Positions 41,602-50,973 are shown, counted from the first letter of the stretch. The stretch: DNA of 64,000 bases from CALKGK01 sp964649515 (GCA_964649515.1 CAZYPV010000010.1:1-64000), one strand, 5' to 3'. Notes: generated by a model from the sequence alone, not told the origin. Numbers and translations: made by a program.

Positions 41602-42879
41602 ATGACATTTAAAGAGATGAACTTGCATCCCACCCTTTTAGAAGGCATGGATGCGATGGGTTTTGAGAAGCCCACACCAATTCAAGAACAAGCAATTCCC
41701 ATTTGTTTGTCGGCCAAAGACATGATCGGGATTGCCCAAACGGGTACGGGTAAAACAGCTGCCTTCGTGCTCCCAACCATTCATAAGGTACTTTCAACGC
41801 CTGATGAAGGAAAGATCAAATCCTTGATCATCGTTCCAACTCGAGAACTTGCAGTGCAGATTGACCAAGCCATTGAGGGTTTTGCTTACTTCACAGGTAT
41901 TTCGTCGATGGCCATCTATGGAGGTGGCGATGGCAAAGAATTCAAACAAGAAAAAACAGCACTCACTTCGGGGATTGATATCGTGATCGCTACTCCCGGC
42001 AGGATGATTAGTCACCTCAATTTGGGCTATGTGGATTTTAGCCAACTCCAAACACTGATTTTGGATGAGGCTGACCGTATGTTGGACATGGGCTTCCAAC
42101 GCGATTTGCAACGGATACTCGATCACGTAAATAAAGACCGCCAAACCTTATTCTTCAGCGCAACCATGCCGAGCAAGATCATGGATTTTGCCAAGGGCAT
42201 TTTAAAGTCGCCCGAGGTGGTGAAAATTGCTTTGTCGAAACCTGCAGAGGGAGTGCTCCAGGGGGCGTACGTGCTTCATCAAAGCCAAAAACCGGAGATG
42301 TTGGTAGAACTCTTCAAAGGCAAAGATGTCAAAAGTGCCATTGTGTTTTCATCAACCAAAAAGAATGTCATCAATATTCACCGCATTTTGAAGAAAGCGG
42401 GCATTTCTACCGGTGCGATTTCTTCCGATCTCGAACAAAAAGAGCGAGAAGAGGTGCTGCTCCAATTTAAAAATCGCCGAATTGCGGTTCTGGTGGCTAC
42501 CGATGTGGTTTCGCGTGGTATTGATATCGATAACATCGAACTGGTGGTGAACTACGATGTTCCGGGTGATGCTGAAGACTATGTTCACCGTATTGGCCGA
42601 ACAGCAAGGGCTTCAGCTACAGGGGTAGGGATCACTTTTGTGAGTCAAGATGAACAATATAAGTTTCTTAAGATCGAAGAATTGATTGGTTCCGAAATCA
42701 GGAAACTTCAAGCACCGGAGCATTTGGGGGAGACCCCAGAATATCAACCGAAGAGCGGGGGAAGACAAGGTCGTTTTGGTAATAAAGGTAGAGGGGGCAA
42801 ACCCAAACGAAAGGGAGGCTGGTCCAAGGGTAAAGGCGGTAACAACAAGCGCAAGCCGCGTCCCAAAAAGGGAGAATAA
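41602..42879 (+). CDS. DEAD-box RNA helicase
   Basis: A 425-residue helicase with every motif of the family: Q motif GFEKPTPIQEQAIP, AQTGTGKT (I), PTRELAVQ (Ia), DEAD (II), SATMP (III) and HRIGRTAR (VI). The C-terminal tail from residue 385 is Gly, Lys and Arg-rich, probably for non-specific RNA binding. It would remodel RNA duplexes in ribosome assembly or mRNA decay. The ATG at 41602 fits the conserved start MTFKEMNLHP; longer frames upstream are not conserved. The stop shares a base with the next start (TAATG). Confidence 0.95.
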   Translation: MTFKEMNLHPTLLEGMDAMGFEKPTPIQEQAIPICLSAKDMIGIAQTGTGKTAAFVLPTIHKVLSTPDEGKIKSLIIVPTRELAVQIDQAIEGFAYFTGISSMAIYGGGDGKEFKQEKTALTSGIDIVIATPGRMISHLNLGYVDFSQLQTLILDEADRMLDMGFQRDLQRILDHVNKDRQTLFFSATMPSKIMDFAKGILKSPEVVKIALSKPAEGVLQGAYVLHQSQKPEMLVELFKGKDVKSAIVFSSTKKNVINIHRILKKAGISTGAISSDLEQKEREEVLLQFKNRRIAVLVATDVVSRGIDIDNIELVVNYDVPGDAEDYVHRIGRTARASATGVGITFVSQDEQYKFLKIEELIGSEIRKLQAPEHLGETPEYQPKSGGRQGRFGNKGRGGKPKRKGGWSKGKGGNNKRKPRPKKGE

Positions 42880-43745
42880 TGTTGGGAATGAAGTTCCTCT
42901 CCAATGTGGCTCCAGGCTTGGTGGCGAAGAAATTGATCCACCACTTGCATCACCCTACGATCAAAAAACTTCGTCCGCACGAGATCTCTCGCTTGGAAAC
43001 GTCAGATCAAAGCACGGTGCTCTTCAAAAACCATGAGCTCAAATGCTACTCATGGAAAAGTGCATCCAATCTCGCGCTCGGTGAGGTGGTGTTGGTGCAC
43101 GGATGGGAGGGCCAGGCTGGAAATTTTGCCGATTTTATACCGATGTTACTCGATGCAGGATTTGATGTGTTTGCGTTTGATGCTCCCGGACACGGATTTA
43201 CCTTGTCCAAAGACACCTCGATTTTTGAATTTCTGGAGGCAGTCAAATTCCTACTTCAACAACGCCAGCCGGAATTCCTGGTGAGTCATAGTTTTGGTGG
43301 GGTAGCGGCGAGTTATGCTTTGGCTGAATTGGAGGTTAAAGTGAAAAAGTACTTGCTTTTCACCACGCCCAATTCCTTCAGCGAACGCATTCGAGATCTT
43401 TCCGAAAAAATGGGGGTGTCGAAAAAGGTGGTTGAGCGCGTAGAGCGGTATTACGTTGAAGATCAGGGTTTCGATTTGAACGCATTGAGTGTTGCTGCTT
43501 TTGTTCAGCGGGCAGATGTTCAAAAGGCTCTGATTCTCCACGATGAGAACGATGGGGTTATCGGTATCGATCAGTCGGAAACCGTTGTGAATTCTTGGCC
43601 GGTAGCTCGCCTCATTCGAATGCAAGGTACCGGACACTTTCGTATTCTCAGAAATGAAGATTCCCTCAAGCTGGGGAGAGATTTTTTGCTCGACCAGCTG
43701 TTGGAAGAGCATCAACTTGATGCTTCGATGCCTAAAAGGTGCTAG
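42879..43745 (+). CDS. Alpha/beta hydrolase
   Basis: A 288-residue hydrolase with VLVHGWEGQAGNF (oxyanion region), the nucleophile motif LVSHSFGGV (Ser near residue 133), LHDENDGVI (acid) and GTGHFRI (His). The N-terminal 55 residues before the core have no recognised motif. Substrate unknown. It is co-translated with the helicase (TAATG). Its end overlaps the convergent Spy-like gene by 4 bp. Confidence 0.86.
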   Translation: MLGMKFLSNVAPGLVAKKLIHHLHHPTIKKLRPHEISRLETSDQSTVLFKNHELKCYSWKSASNLALGEVVLVHGWEGQAGNFADFIPMLLDAGFDVFAFDAPGHGFTLSKDTSIFEFLEAVKFLLQQRQPEFLVSHSFGGVAASYALAELEVKVKKYLLFTTPNSFSERIRDLSEKMGVSKKVVERVERYYVEDQGFDLNALSVAAFVQRADVQKALILHDENDGVIGIDQSETVVNSWPVARLIRMQGTGHFRILRNEDSLKLGRDFLLDQLLEEHQLDASMPKRC

Positions 43746-44170
43746 TCCCGTTCCAAACGTTCCCTCAAAATTCTCTTTCTAAAATCCGCTTCGAGGGTCA
43801 TCAATGCCAAACACCTTTCGGCTCCCAAAATGGGGAGGAGGTCTTCGATGAGCTTGGCTTCGATTTCAGCGAGCTCATTTTTATTCAAACGAATTTTATC
43901 ATTTAAGTTCAAGAGGGCTTCTTTGGAGATGTTGCTTTGATCTTTCGCGTTCCTCAAGGATTTTCGTTGCTCCCGTTCCAATTCTTTTTTATCATCTCGA
44001 AAAGCATTGAAAATGGGCCAGAATGCCTGACTCTCTTCAACCGTCAAATCCAGTTCTTGGGTGATGAAAGCAACACGGAGTCGCTCAATTTGCTCTTTTC
44101 GATCTTGTTGTGCATTTGCGCGAGGTAGAAATGCGCTGAGCAACAGGGTTAATGCCATTATTCGTACCAT
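43742..44170 (-). CDS. Periplasmic Spy/CpxP-like helical protein
   Basis: A 142-residue protein with a signal peptide (ending ANAQ) and a helical body: LDLTVEESQAFWPIFNAFRD near residues 40-59 resembles the LTxxQ/LTxxE motif of the Spy/CpxP family. Such proteins are periplasmic chaperones or stress sensors (CnrX-like metal sensors use the same fold). It overlaps the anti-sigma-like gene by 13 bp, which places it in a sigma/regulator operon. A metal site is not evident (few His or Cys). Confidence 0.78.
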   Translation of the reverse strand: MVRIMALTLLLSAFLPRANAQQDRKEQIERLRVAFITQELDLTVEESQAFWPIFNAFRDDKKELEREQRKSLRNAKDQSNISKEALLNLNDKIRLNKNELAEIEAKLIEDLLPILGAERCLALMTLEADFRKRILRERLERD

Positions 44171-44697
44171 ATGTCTTCAATTTCAAGCTCAGTATCTTCC
44201 ATGAGCTCCATCAATTCGTCGTCTGAAATAAAATCATAATTCAAATCCTGATCGTCCACCAGTAGGAGCACTTCATCGTCGCTTTCCTCCATCAAGATCA
44301 AGAGCTCTGCTTCGCTAAGTTCACTTTCCTTGAGCAAACAAGCGAAATCTTGGCAAGTTTTTTCTTCAGCAAAAAATGAAACAGCAACAGCAATCAAAAT
44401 GGCGGCGGCAGCGCTCCACGCGAAAATGGGGTGTATTTTGATTCGCTTTGTTCGATTTTCCTTTTGTTCAATGGACGCAAATACCCTGTCTTGAATGTTT
44501 TGAAAATCTGTGTTTTCTGAGTGAAAAGGACTTCTTTCTTCCTTTTCCCAAACTTTTTCCAATTCAATCTCTTCCCCATCCTTTAAATGAAATGGACTGC
44601 GTTTCTTTATTGAAAAAAGATGAGGCGCAAGGGTTTTGAGCGTCTTTTCTTCTTGACGATCTTCTGGGTGATGCGCTTGTTTTTTCTTTGCTGTCAT
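44158..44697 (-). CDS. Single-pass membrane protein, probable anti-sigma factor
   Basis: A 179-residue protein: a charged cytosolic part (1-90), one membrane helix at about 91-109 (IFAWSAAAAILIAVAVSFF) and an outside part that is strongly acidic (residues 120-179 are mainly Asp, Glu and Leu). SPFH occurs twice in the cytosolic part (residues 34-37 and 57-60), followed by QNIQDRV, a pattern seen in Bacteroidota regulators beside sigma genes. No zinc-binding anti-sigma motif is seen. Overlaps with the sigma gene (4 bp) and the Spy-like gene (13 bp) argue that the three act together. Binding of the sigma factor is inferred. Confidence 0.72.
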   Translation of the reverse strand: MTAKKKQAHHPEDRQEEKTLKTLAPHLFSIKKRSPFHLKDGEEIELEKVWEKEERSPFHSENTDFQNIQDRVFASIEQKENRTKRIKIHPIFAWSAAAAILIAVAVSFFAEEKTCQDFACLLKESELSEAELLILMEESDDEVLLLVDDQDLNYDFISDDELMELMEDTELEIEDIWYE

Positions 44698-45245
44698 TCT
44701 TGATTCTGTGTAAGGTATTCTTCAATCTTTTTCACAGCATGGTGGTAACTTGCCTTGAGCGCTCCAACACTCGTTTCGGTGATTTCTGACATTTCGGCGT
44801 AACTTCTTTCTTCAAAATACCTCAACAGAAATACCGCTTTTTGTTTTTCGGGCAAGCGTGCAATGGCCACTTGAAGCTGCCGCTCAATTTCGTCGCCGGT
44901 AAAACGTTGGTCAGATTGAAGGACTTGTGGCAACTCCTTTTCGATGTTTTCGAGCGGTATCCCGGCGAGTTTTTTTCGCTGACGAAGCAAATCAATGCAC
45001 TCATTGTGGGTGATGCGAAAAAGCCAGGTGCTCATCTTACTTTGTCCTTTAAACTGATCGATTCCTTTCCACGCTTTAATGAAAACATTTTGTGTGGCGT
45101 CCAAGGCGTCATTGTGGTTCACCAGCATTTTTCGCGCAAAGTGGTACACCGTTTCTTGATGCTGTTCCATCAAGACGGTGAAGCCAATTTTCTTGAGCTC
45201 GGGATGCTGAAGGTGCCGAATGATTTCCTTTTCTTCCAAAAACAA
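44694..45245 (-). CDS. ECF-family RNA polymerase sigma factor
   Basis: A 183-residue sigma factor: region 2 with EQHQETVYHFARKMLVNHNDALDATQNVFIKAW split by NTLDL-like turn and TWLFRITHNECIDLLRQRKK, and region 4 with LPEKQKAVFLLRYFEERSYAEMSEI plus a recognition helix. The frame starts at TTG (45245) with AAGGAAA just before it; the next ATG (residue 27) would cut into region 2, so TTG is preferred. The upstream CHU_C gene ends 44 bp away on the same strand and may be co-expressed. The next gene overlaps by 4 bp. Confidence 0.87.
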   Translation of the reverse strand: MFLEEKEIIRHLQHPELKKIGFTVLMEQHQETVYHFARKMLVNHNDALDATQNVFIKAWKGIDQFKGQSKMSTWLFRITHNECIDLLRQRKKLAGIPLENIEKELPQVLQSDQRFTGDEIERQLQVAIARLPEKQKAVFLLRYFEERSYAEMSEITETSVGALKASYHHAVKKIEEYLTQNQE

Positions 45246-45289
45246 TTTCCTTAATTCAATAGACGAAAGAAAAGGTAAATGGTTTAAAA

Positions 45290-47038
45290 TTACTTTCGAT
45301 CTTTTCTCAAAAGGGAAATGTGGCCAAATTTATTGATGGGTTGCCCTTTGAAATCCTCGCGATAAAAGAGGTGGTAATGATATATTCCAGCGGGCAAGGC
45401 TTCACCATCGATGATTCCCAACCAAGCTTCTTCTGGTTTTTCGAGCGAATCGATTACCCGACCCCAACGATCGTAGATGTCGAGCCGATAGTCAAAAGGA
45501 TCGCAGTCAAACACGGGTAAGAACACATCATTGAGTCCGTCATTGTTGGGTGAAAAGCTGTTGGGGATGTAGAGCGGACAAGTACAAACAATCTCCCGCA
45601 CCCAAGTGGTATCGGTTACGGTCCAACAATCATCATCGTCTTCGATGGTTACCCAATAAGGTCCCACGCTCGGCACTTGAAAGGTGGGTGAAGCAGAGCC
45701 ATTTTGCCATTCGTAGCTCCCTTCAAATCGAGACACGTCCAAGAGAAAGGGAATTCCGAAGCAGATTTCATATTCACCTGCAAGCACTTCCAAGGGTTCT
45801 AAGCTGTATTCAACGTAACGGCTATCCTGGGCCACACCACATTGGTTCGAAACCACAACGCTGTAACTGGCAGATTCATCTCCAGAAACGGTAATGCTAG
45901 GTCCGGTTGCTCCTGTGCTCCAAGCATATTCAATTTGTTCAAAATCTGCTGTGGCGTCCAAAACAAGTGTTTCTCCTTGGCAGAGCGCGGTGTCCGGACC
46001 AAGTTCAATCACCGGAATGTCGTCCAAATCCACCGTAATTTCGTCTGTAAGTGTTGTGCAGTTATCAGTAATGCTGACTTGATAAATGCCCGGTTCTGTG
46101 ATCTGAAAAAGGCTATCAGCAGTGCCGTCGGGCCAGCTGTTGATGGTGTTGAAACCAACGGTACTGAGTTCGAGCACTTCCCCAGCGCAAATGGTGGTGT
46201 CGGTCACATCGGGAAAAATGAATGGCGGCTCATAAACGGTCACTTCAACATTTCCACTCGAAGAATTACAATCGTTGCTTCCGGTGACAATAAACACTCC
46301 AGAGGTGCTCACGTTGATGGTGTTCGCATTGCTTCCTGTGCTCCACGTAATTCCTGCATTTCCCCAGTTGGGGTTCCCTAAGGTCACGCTCTCTCCGGCG
46401 CAAAGTTCGATGTCCGGACCCAAATCGAGATCGAGCACTCCTGCGTCCATCTGACAAAAATTCAAGAGTACTCCTGAACTCACCTCAGGAATCACAAATA
46501 TCCACTGGTGTCCGTTTTGTGTTCCATTGGGATTAAAGCCAAAGTTGTTGGTGTTCCAAACATTGCCAACAGGAGGAAGGTTACCCACAAAAGTGCCTTG
46601 AATTGTACCTTCGGGGGTGTAGAGTTCCGGACCAAAAGCGGTGTAAATAGCCGGACTAAAACTCGCAGCACTGCCTGTTCCATGGCTGATGTAGGTGAAA
46701 CTTAAGTTGACTTGATTTCCCGGTGTTATTGTCCCGTTCAAACGAAATCCTACTCCCTGGGCTAGTCCGTCTTGATTGCGAAGAAAAACGGCATTCACCA
46801 CATCGCATTCAATTGGAGGTGGAATGGAAATGCCCGTACCGGAAGTCCCTTCCCAAGCATTGTTCTGAAACTTGATGCCGTCTGCACTTCCCAAAGGAGC
46901 GCCTGTGATGTCAGTAGTCGCAGCAAAGTTTTGTTGAATGGGTAGGCTGTAGAAGCAAGGATCTGCCAAGTTTTGGGACCACAGAGAGGATGCCAATCCA
47001 AGCAAAAAGCAAAAAGTAAGGTTTGATTTTAATCCCAT
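45290..47038 (-). CDS. Exported protein with repeated beta domains and CHU_C-type (T9SS) sorting domain
   Basis: A 582-residue protein with a signal peptide (ending LWSQ). After an N-terminal domain (to about residue 200) come repeats of the form LDLGPDIELCAGESVTLG followed by ITWSTGSN-like and GVFIVTGSN-like strands, seen three or four times; these are Ig-like gliding-motility-type modules. The end is LYIPNSFSPNNDGLNDVFLP, IYDRWGRVI and KFGHISLLR, the type IX secretion signal domain. Likely a surface or extracellular adhesive protein. ATG at 47038 chosen over an upstream frame extension because of the signal peptide. Confidence 0.88.
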   Translation of the reverse strand: MGLKSNLTFCFLLGLASSLWSQNLADPCFYSLPIQQNFAATTDITGAPLGSADGIKFQNNAWEGTSGTGISIPPPIECDVVNAVFLRNQDGLAQGVGFRLNGTITPGNQVNLSFTYISHGTGSAASFSPAIYTAFGPELYTPEGTIQGTFVGNLPPVGNVWNTNNFGFNPNGTQNGHQWIFVIPEVSSGVLLNFCQMDAGVLDLDLGPDIELCAGESVTLGNPNWGNAGITWSTGSNANTINVSTSGVFIVTGSNDCNSSSGNVEVTVYEPPFIFPDVTDTTICAGEVLELSTVGFNTINSWPDGTADSLFQITEPGIYQVSITDNCTTLTDEITVDLDDIPVIELGPDTALCQGETLVLDATADFEQIEYAWSTGATGPSITVSGDESASYSVVVSNQCGVAQDSRYVEYSLEPLEVLAGEYEICFGIPFLLDVSRFEGSYEWQNGSASPTFQVPSVGPYWVTIEDDDDCWTVTDTTWVREIVCTCPLYIPNSFSPNNDGLNDVFLPVFDCDPFDYRLDIYDRWGRVIDSLEKPEEAWLGIIDGEALPAGIYHYHLFYREDFKGQPINKFGHISLLRKDRK

Positions 47039-47174
47039 GGGTGGTATTCTATAAAGTGAATACAATATTGGCAATACTTGCCCTACGATATAACCGCAGA
47101 ATCGACGTGAGGTTGCACGTTTCGCAAATTCTTAATGTTGAAATTCCCAGAAGGTTGTGTTTTTTGGTCCTGAA

Positions 47175-47969
47175 TTATTCGAAATAACGTTGAATGGTAT
47201 TGCGCAGTGAGGAGTGAACTCCTTTACTACTCGCTAAGATTTCTTCATCAAATAAAGGAGAGGCATCATCATCAAATGCGCTTACTTTTCCTCCAGCTTC
47301 TTGTACGATGATGATACCAGCGGCAACATCCCAAGGATTTAAACCGTATTCGTAAAAACCATCAAATTTTCCCCAAGCCACATAGGCCATGTCGAGCGCT
47401 GCAGATCCTAAACGCCTTAAGCCGCGTGTTTTGTGGGTGAATTCTTTGAAGAGACGAAGGTATTGCATCTCATATTCGAAGTCATCATAAGGAAACCCGG
47501 TGGCCAGAAGTGCGTCAGACAAGTTTTTGTTCTTCTTGCAATAAATGGGAGTTCCGTTCAGGAAAGCACCACCTCCTTTATAAGCATAAAAGGTATGTTG
47601 ATGAACGGGGTCATGAATCACTCCCAAAACGACCTCATCTTCATTCAAAAGAGCCACTGACGTGCAATAGAAGGGAATCCCATGCAAATAATTGGTGGTG
47701 CCGTCCAAGGGATCGATAATCCAATTGGGAGCATCGTCTTCTGGCCAAGCTGTTTCTTCTTCAGCAATAAAACCAGCGCCAGGCACAAGGGATTTTAGTC
47801 CATCGTAAAAGCGTCGCTCCGCCTCTTTGTCCACATAGCTCACCAGATTGTTTAAGCTTTTCAGCTCGATGTTGATTTGCTTTTCCGACTCCGCAAGTAA
47901 AAATTCGCCTACTTTTTGAGAAAGGTCGATCACCTCTTCGCAAATTGCTTTTAATGTTCGTGTATTCAT
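47175..47969 (-). CDS. Inositol-1-monophosphatase family protein
   Basis: A 264-residue phosphatase. Metal motifs are complete: GFIAEEETAWP, IDPLDGTTNYLHG and WDVAAGIIIVQEAGG. It hydrolyses inositol phosphate or a related phosphomonoester with Mg2+. The true substrate may differ, as in CysQ or SuhB relatives. The ATG at 47969 is the conserved start; a longer frame from 48020 overlaps the lgt gene end. Confidence 0.93.
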   Translation of the reverse strand: MNTRTLKAICEEVIDLSQKVGEFLLAESEKQINIELKSLNNLVSYVDKEAERRFYDGLKSLVPGAGFIAEEETAWPEDDAPNWIIDPLDGTTNYLHGIPFYCTSVALLNEDEVVLGVIHDPVHQHTFYAYKGGGAFLNGTPIYCKKNKNLSDALLATGFPYDDFEYEMQYLRLFKEFTHKTRGLRRLGSAALDMAYVAWGKFDGFYEYGLNPWDVAAGIIIVQEAGGKVSAFDDDASPLFDEEILASSKGVHSSLRNTIQRYFE

Positions 47970-47979
47970 TCTTCGTTGC

Positions 47980-49206
47980 TTATTGCTTGGGCTGAAGTCT
48001 CCCTTTTTTGCGAAGAACAATGATCATCACCAGTCCTGCGATAAACATCAGTGTGGAGATGATTTCTGCTTGGGTTATTTCAGCACCAAAAATGGTATAC
48101 ACGGAATTTACACGAATTTTTTCAATCCAAAAGCGTTCGAAGCCATTGAACATGAGATACAACCCAAAAAGAATACCCGGAGTTTGTATTCGCTTACGTA
48201 AACTCCACAGGAGGATAAAGATGGCCACTGCCATCACGGTTTCATAAAAGGCTGTGGGAAACACCCCAGGGTCGAGATAGGTCCCGTAGCCCTCAAAAAT
48301 GGGCCAGGGGTCGTTTTCAGTGATGAGCTTACCCGAGTAGCCCCCTTGAGGATAATACCCTCGCACGGCGTTCACGTTGTTTGGGTAGTTGTAAGACCAC
48401 ATCCAATCGGGAAGAAAGCCCATCCAATCTGGCTTTGGATTGGGGTTGGCAATGCCCCAGTCGCCATCGCCGCTCACTTGGCATCCAATCCTACCAATTC
48501 CATAAGCGAGCATCAAACCGGGTCCGGCACTGTCGAGCAGGTGCAATCCTGGAATGCCTTTCTTCCGAGCATAGAAATAGGTGACTGTTCCACCCACAAT
48601 CAATCCGCCGTAAATCGTTAGTCCGCCAATGAATCCTTCCAAGGTGGGGTTTTCGAAAAACTGCATGAACTCTTTTGGGTTTTCAAAGAGGTGGAACAAC
48701 TTCGCACCAATCACTCCAGAGAAAGCGGCCACCATGGTGATGTTTCCGGTGTATTCGTACTTGTGAAAATCGACGGTTTTGGTGATGGGTTCGGGGAGGG
48801 TGGCTTTTTTTCCTTGCCAATATCGGTAGCCCGCGAAGCCCGCTCCTAAAACCAAGCCCCACAACCAAGATCCTTCCAAACTGAAAATGTGTTTTTGGGG
48901 CAAGATTCCACCTTGGAAAAGAGTAGAGGCGTTGATGGCGAGGTAAACAAACTTAAACCCAAAGACAAAACCAATGAGTCCGGAAAAAATAACTTCGCTG
49001 ATGGGCAAGGGAGCTCCTTCTACAAAGCTGCGTTTTTCAGCACTCATTAACCCTTCTTCTTCCTTTCTTTTCAGCTCTTTGGACAGGGTGTAACTTGCCG
49101 CAATGAAGGCCAAAGCAACAAAAAAGCCGAAACTGTTGATGAGTTTCAGAAAAGGGTGTGAGAAGCCAAAGAGGTCTTCAAAGAGAAAGTATAAATTGGG
49201 GTACAT
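47980..49206 (-). CDS. lgt: Prolipoprotein diacylglyceryl transferase
   Basis: A 408-residue polytopic membrane protein with seven or so hydrophobic helices and the Lgt signature GRIGCQVSGDGDWG plus GGLTIYGGLIVGG. It transfers the diacylglycerol of phosphatidylglycerol to the lipobox cysteine. Longer than E. coli Lgt because of an insertion near residues 40-145, as in other Bacteroidota. The window encodes several lipobox proteins that would be its substrates. Confidence 0.95.
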   Translation of the reverse strand: MYPNLYFLFEDLFGFSHPFLKLINSFGFFVALAFIAASYTLSKELKRKEEEGLMSAEKRSFVEGAPLPISEVIFSGLIGFVFGFKFVYLAINASTLFQGGILPQKHIFSLEGSWLWGLVLGAGFAGYRYWQGKKATLPEPITKTVDFHKYEYTGNITMVAAFSGVIGAKLFHLFENPKEFMQFFENPTLEGFIGGLTIYGGLIVGGTVTYFYARKKGIPGLHLLDSAGPGLMLAYGIGRIGCQVSGDGDWGIANPNPKPDWMGFLPDWMWSYNYPNNVNAVRGYYPQGGYSGKLITENDPWPIFEGYGTYLDPGVFPTAFYETVMAVAIFILLWSLRKRIQTPGILFGLYLMFNGFERFWIEKIRVNSVYTIFGAEITQAEIISTLMFIAGLVMIIVLRKKGRLQPKQ

Positions 49207-49209
49207 GCT

Positions 49210-50520
49210 TTAGGCTTCTTTAGGTTTGAGGATGCTGGCGCTAACGTGACCATCGGGGTTGATGCGTTCGAGTTGAACGGGATGCAACTGATTGACCAAG
49301 GTTTCATCATAGGGGAGCGCCACTTTCACATAATTTTCTGTGAATCCGTGCATCATGCCTTCGTGGTCGTCAGCTTCGAAAAGCACTGTTTTTGTTTTGC
49401 CCAATTCCTGCTCGTAAAATGCGCGTTTTTTCTTCAAGGAAAGTATGCGAAGTTTTTTATTTCGTTCTTGCCTCGTGGGAATAGGAATGACCTCATCAAT
49501 GCGCAGGGCAGTGGTGTTGGCGCGCTCAGAATAGGTGAAAACGTGAAGGTATGCAATGTTCAGTTCGTGAAGAAAATCATAGGTTTCTTGGAAGTGGTCA
49601 TCACTTTCACCGGGAAATCCTACAATGACATCAACTCCAATGCAAGGCGAGTCAAAGGCTTTATGAATGCGCTCGATGCGATTGCGGTAGAGGTCGGTAA
49701 GATACCTGCGGCGCATGCTTTTCAATACTTCGTCAGATCCGCTTTGAAGGGGGATGTGAAAATGTGGAACAAATTTCTTCGATTGAGCACAAAAATCAAT
49801 GATTTCATCGCTGAGCAGATTGGGTTCAATGGAGCTGATGCGAAAGCGTTCAATGCCTTCGACTTGGTCCAACCCGCGAAGGAGGTCCAGCAGGTTTTCT
49901 CCATGGGCGGTTCCGAAATCACCAATGTTTACTCCAGTGAGTACGACTTCTTTGGCTCCACTTTCGGCTACTTTTTGGGCTTCTTTAAGGGTGTCTGCTA
50001 CGTTGGCAGATCTGCTTCGTCCGCGAGCCAAGGGGATGGTGCAGAAGGAACAAAAGTAATTGCATCCGTCTTGCACTTTCAGAAAGGTTCGTGTACGGTC
50101 TCCAGATGAAAAACTGGGGATGAAATCTTTGGTTTCTTTGATGCGAGAGGCCACAATTTTTGCAGCGGAGGCTTTGCTTTCATCGATGTGATCAAGCAGA
50201 TTGAACTTCTCATTCGCTCCCAAAACGATGTCCACTCCTGGGATGGAGGCAATTTCTTCGGGCTTGAGTTGAGCATAACAACCGATGACGGCGATGTAGG
50301 CTTGATCGTTCAAGTTCATGGCCTTTCTCACAATGTTCCGGCACTTTTTGTCGGCATGGTCGGTTACTGAACAGGTGTTGATCACCACCACGTCCGCTCC
50401 TTCATCCAGAGAAACACGGGCATAGCCGGCGTCGGCAAACTGACGAGCAATGGTGGAGCTTTCTGAAAAATTCAGTTTGCAACCGAGGGTATAAAGGGCA
50501 ACTTTTCGATTCGGATTCAT
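49210..50520 (-). CDS. mtaB: tRNA t6A37 methylthiotransferase MtaB-type
   Basis: A 436-residue radical SAM enzyme. N-terminal UPF0004 cysteines (TLGCKLN, NTCSVTD, IGCYAQ) for the auxiliary cluster, radical SAM CxxxCxxC in GCNYFCSFC, and a TRAM domain at the end. It makes 2-methylthio-N6-threonylcarbamoyladenosine in tRNAs. A minus-strand -7 box TATCTTTG (50535-50528) lies only 8 bp before the ATG, so the leader would be very short. Confidence 0.94.
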   Translation of the reverse strand: MNPNRKVALYTLGCKLNFSESSTIARQFADAGYARVSLDEGADVVVINTCSVTDHADKKCRNIVRKAMNLNDQAYIAVIGCYAQLKPEEIASIPGVDIVLGANEKFNLLDHIDESKASAAKIVASRIKETKDFIPSFSSGDRTRTFLKVQDGCNYFCSFCTIPLARGRSRSANVADTLKEAQKVAESGAKEVVLTGVNIGDFGTAHGENLLDLLRGLDQVEGIERFRISSIEPNLLSDEIIDFCAQSKKFVPHFHIPLQSGSDEVLKSMRRRYLTDLYRNRIERIHKAFDSPCIGVDVIVGFPGESDDHFQETYDFLHELNIAYLHVFTYSERANTTALRIDEVIPIPTRQERNKKLRILSLKKKRAFYEQELGKTKTVLFEADDHEGMMHGFTENYVKVALPYDETLVNQLHPVQLERINPDGHVSASILKPKEA

Positions 50521-50527
50521 GCGCTTG

Positions 50528-50535
50528 CAAAGATA
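50528..50535 (-). promoter_or_regulatory. -7 box of mtaB, very close to the start codon
   Basis: TATCTTTG on the minus strand matches the consensus fully. It ends 7 bp before the mtaB ATG, predicting a leader of roughly 4 nt or less. Confidence 0.55.
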
Positions 50536-50556
50536 GCGAAAAGCATTGAGCAGCGC

Positions 50557-50940
50557 TTATTCTTCTGTGTTGGGATGAAATGCATAATGCCGCTCTACTT
50601 TGGCTATCCGAACTTCGTAACGGGCGTAAAAGCGTTCTCGGCCCATGATTTGGGCATAAAGATGGTCGCTATGACTTTTCCAAGCTTGTATGGCTTCGAG
50701 TGTGGTCCAATACGAAACGGTGATGCCCAACTCATTTCGTGCACTGTCCATTCCAAGAAAACCTTCTTGCTCATGGGCTAGTTGGTGCATTTTTAAGGCT
50801 ACTTCTGCATAAGAGGGCCGAAATTCTTGGGCTTGTTCGCTCAAAGTACTGGTGAAAATAACGGCATAATAGGGTAGCGGAAATGCTTTTTGTTTTGAAG
50901 GGGGGACTGGTGTTTCGTTCATTCCGTTGAATGTAGGCAT
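50557..50940 (-). CDS. Antibiotic biosynthesis monooxygenase (ABM) domain protein
   Basis: A 127-residue protein with a dimeric ferredoxin-like fold pattern: YYAVIFTSTLS, HEQEGFLGMDSARNELGITVSYWTTLEAIQAWKSH split across strands, and RFYARYEVRI. The ABM family includes monooxygenases and heme-degrading or stress proteins; here the function is open. It diverges from dps, sharing a palindrome-bearing promoter region. A start at 50922 is also possible. Confidence 0.84.
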   Translation of the reverse strand: MPTFNGMNETPVPPSKQKAFPLPYYAVIFTSTLSEQAQEFRPSYAEVALKMHQLAHEQEGFLGMDSARNELGITVSYWTTLEAIQAWKSHSDHLYAQIMGRERFYARYEVRIAKVERHYAFHPNTEE

Positions 50941-50973
50941 TTATTTCGAAACATCTTTTAAGTGATCTTATCT

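Noticed and set aside
38775..47038. PKD/Ig-like repeats of the two CHU_C proteins as DNA repeats or a CRISPR
   Set aside because: The repeats are protein-domain repeats with diverged DNA; no short direct repeats with spacers are present.
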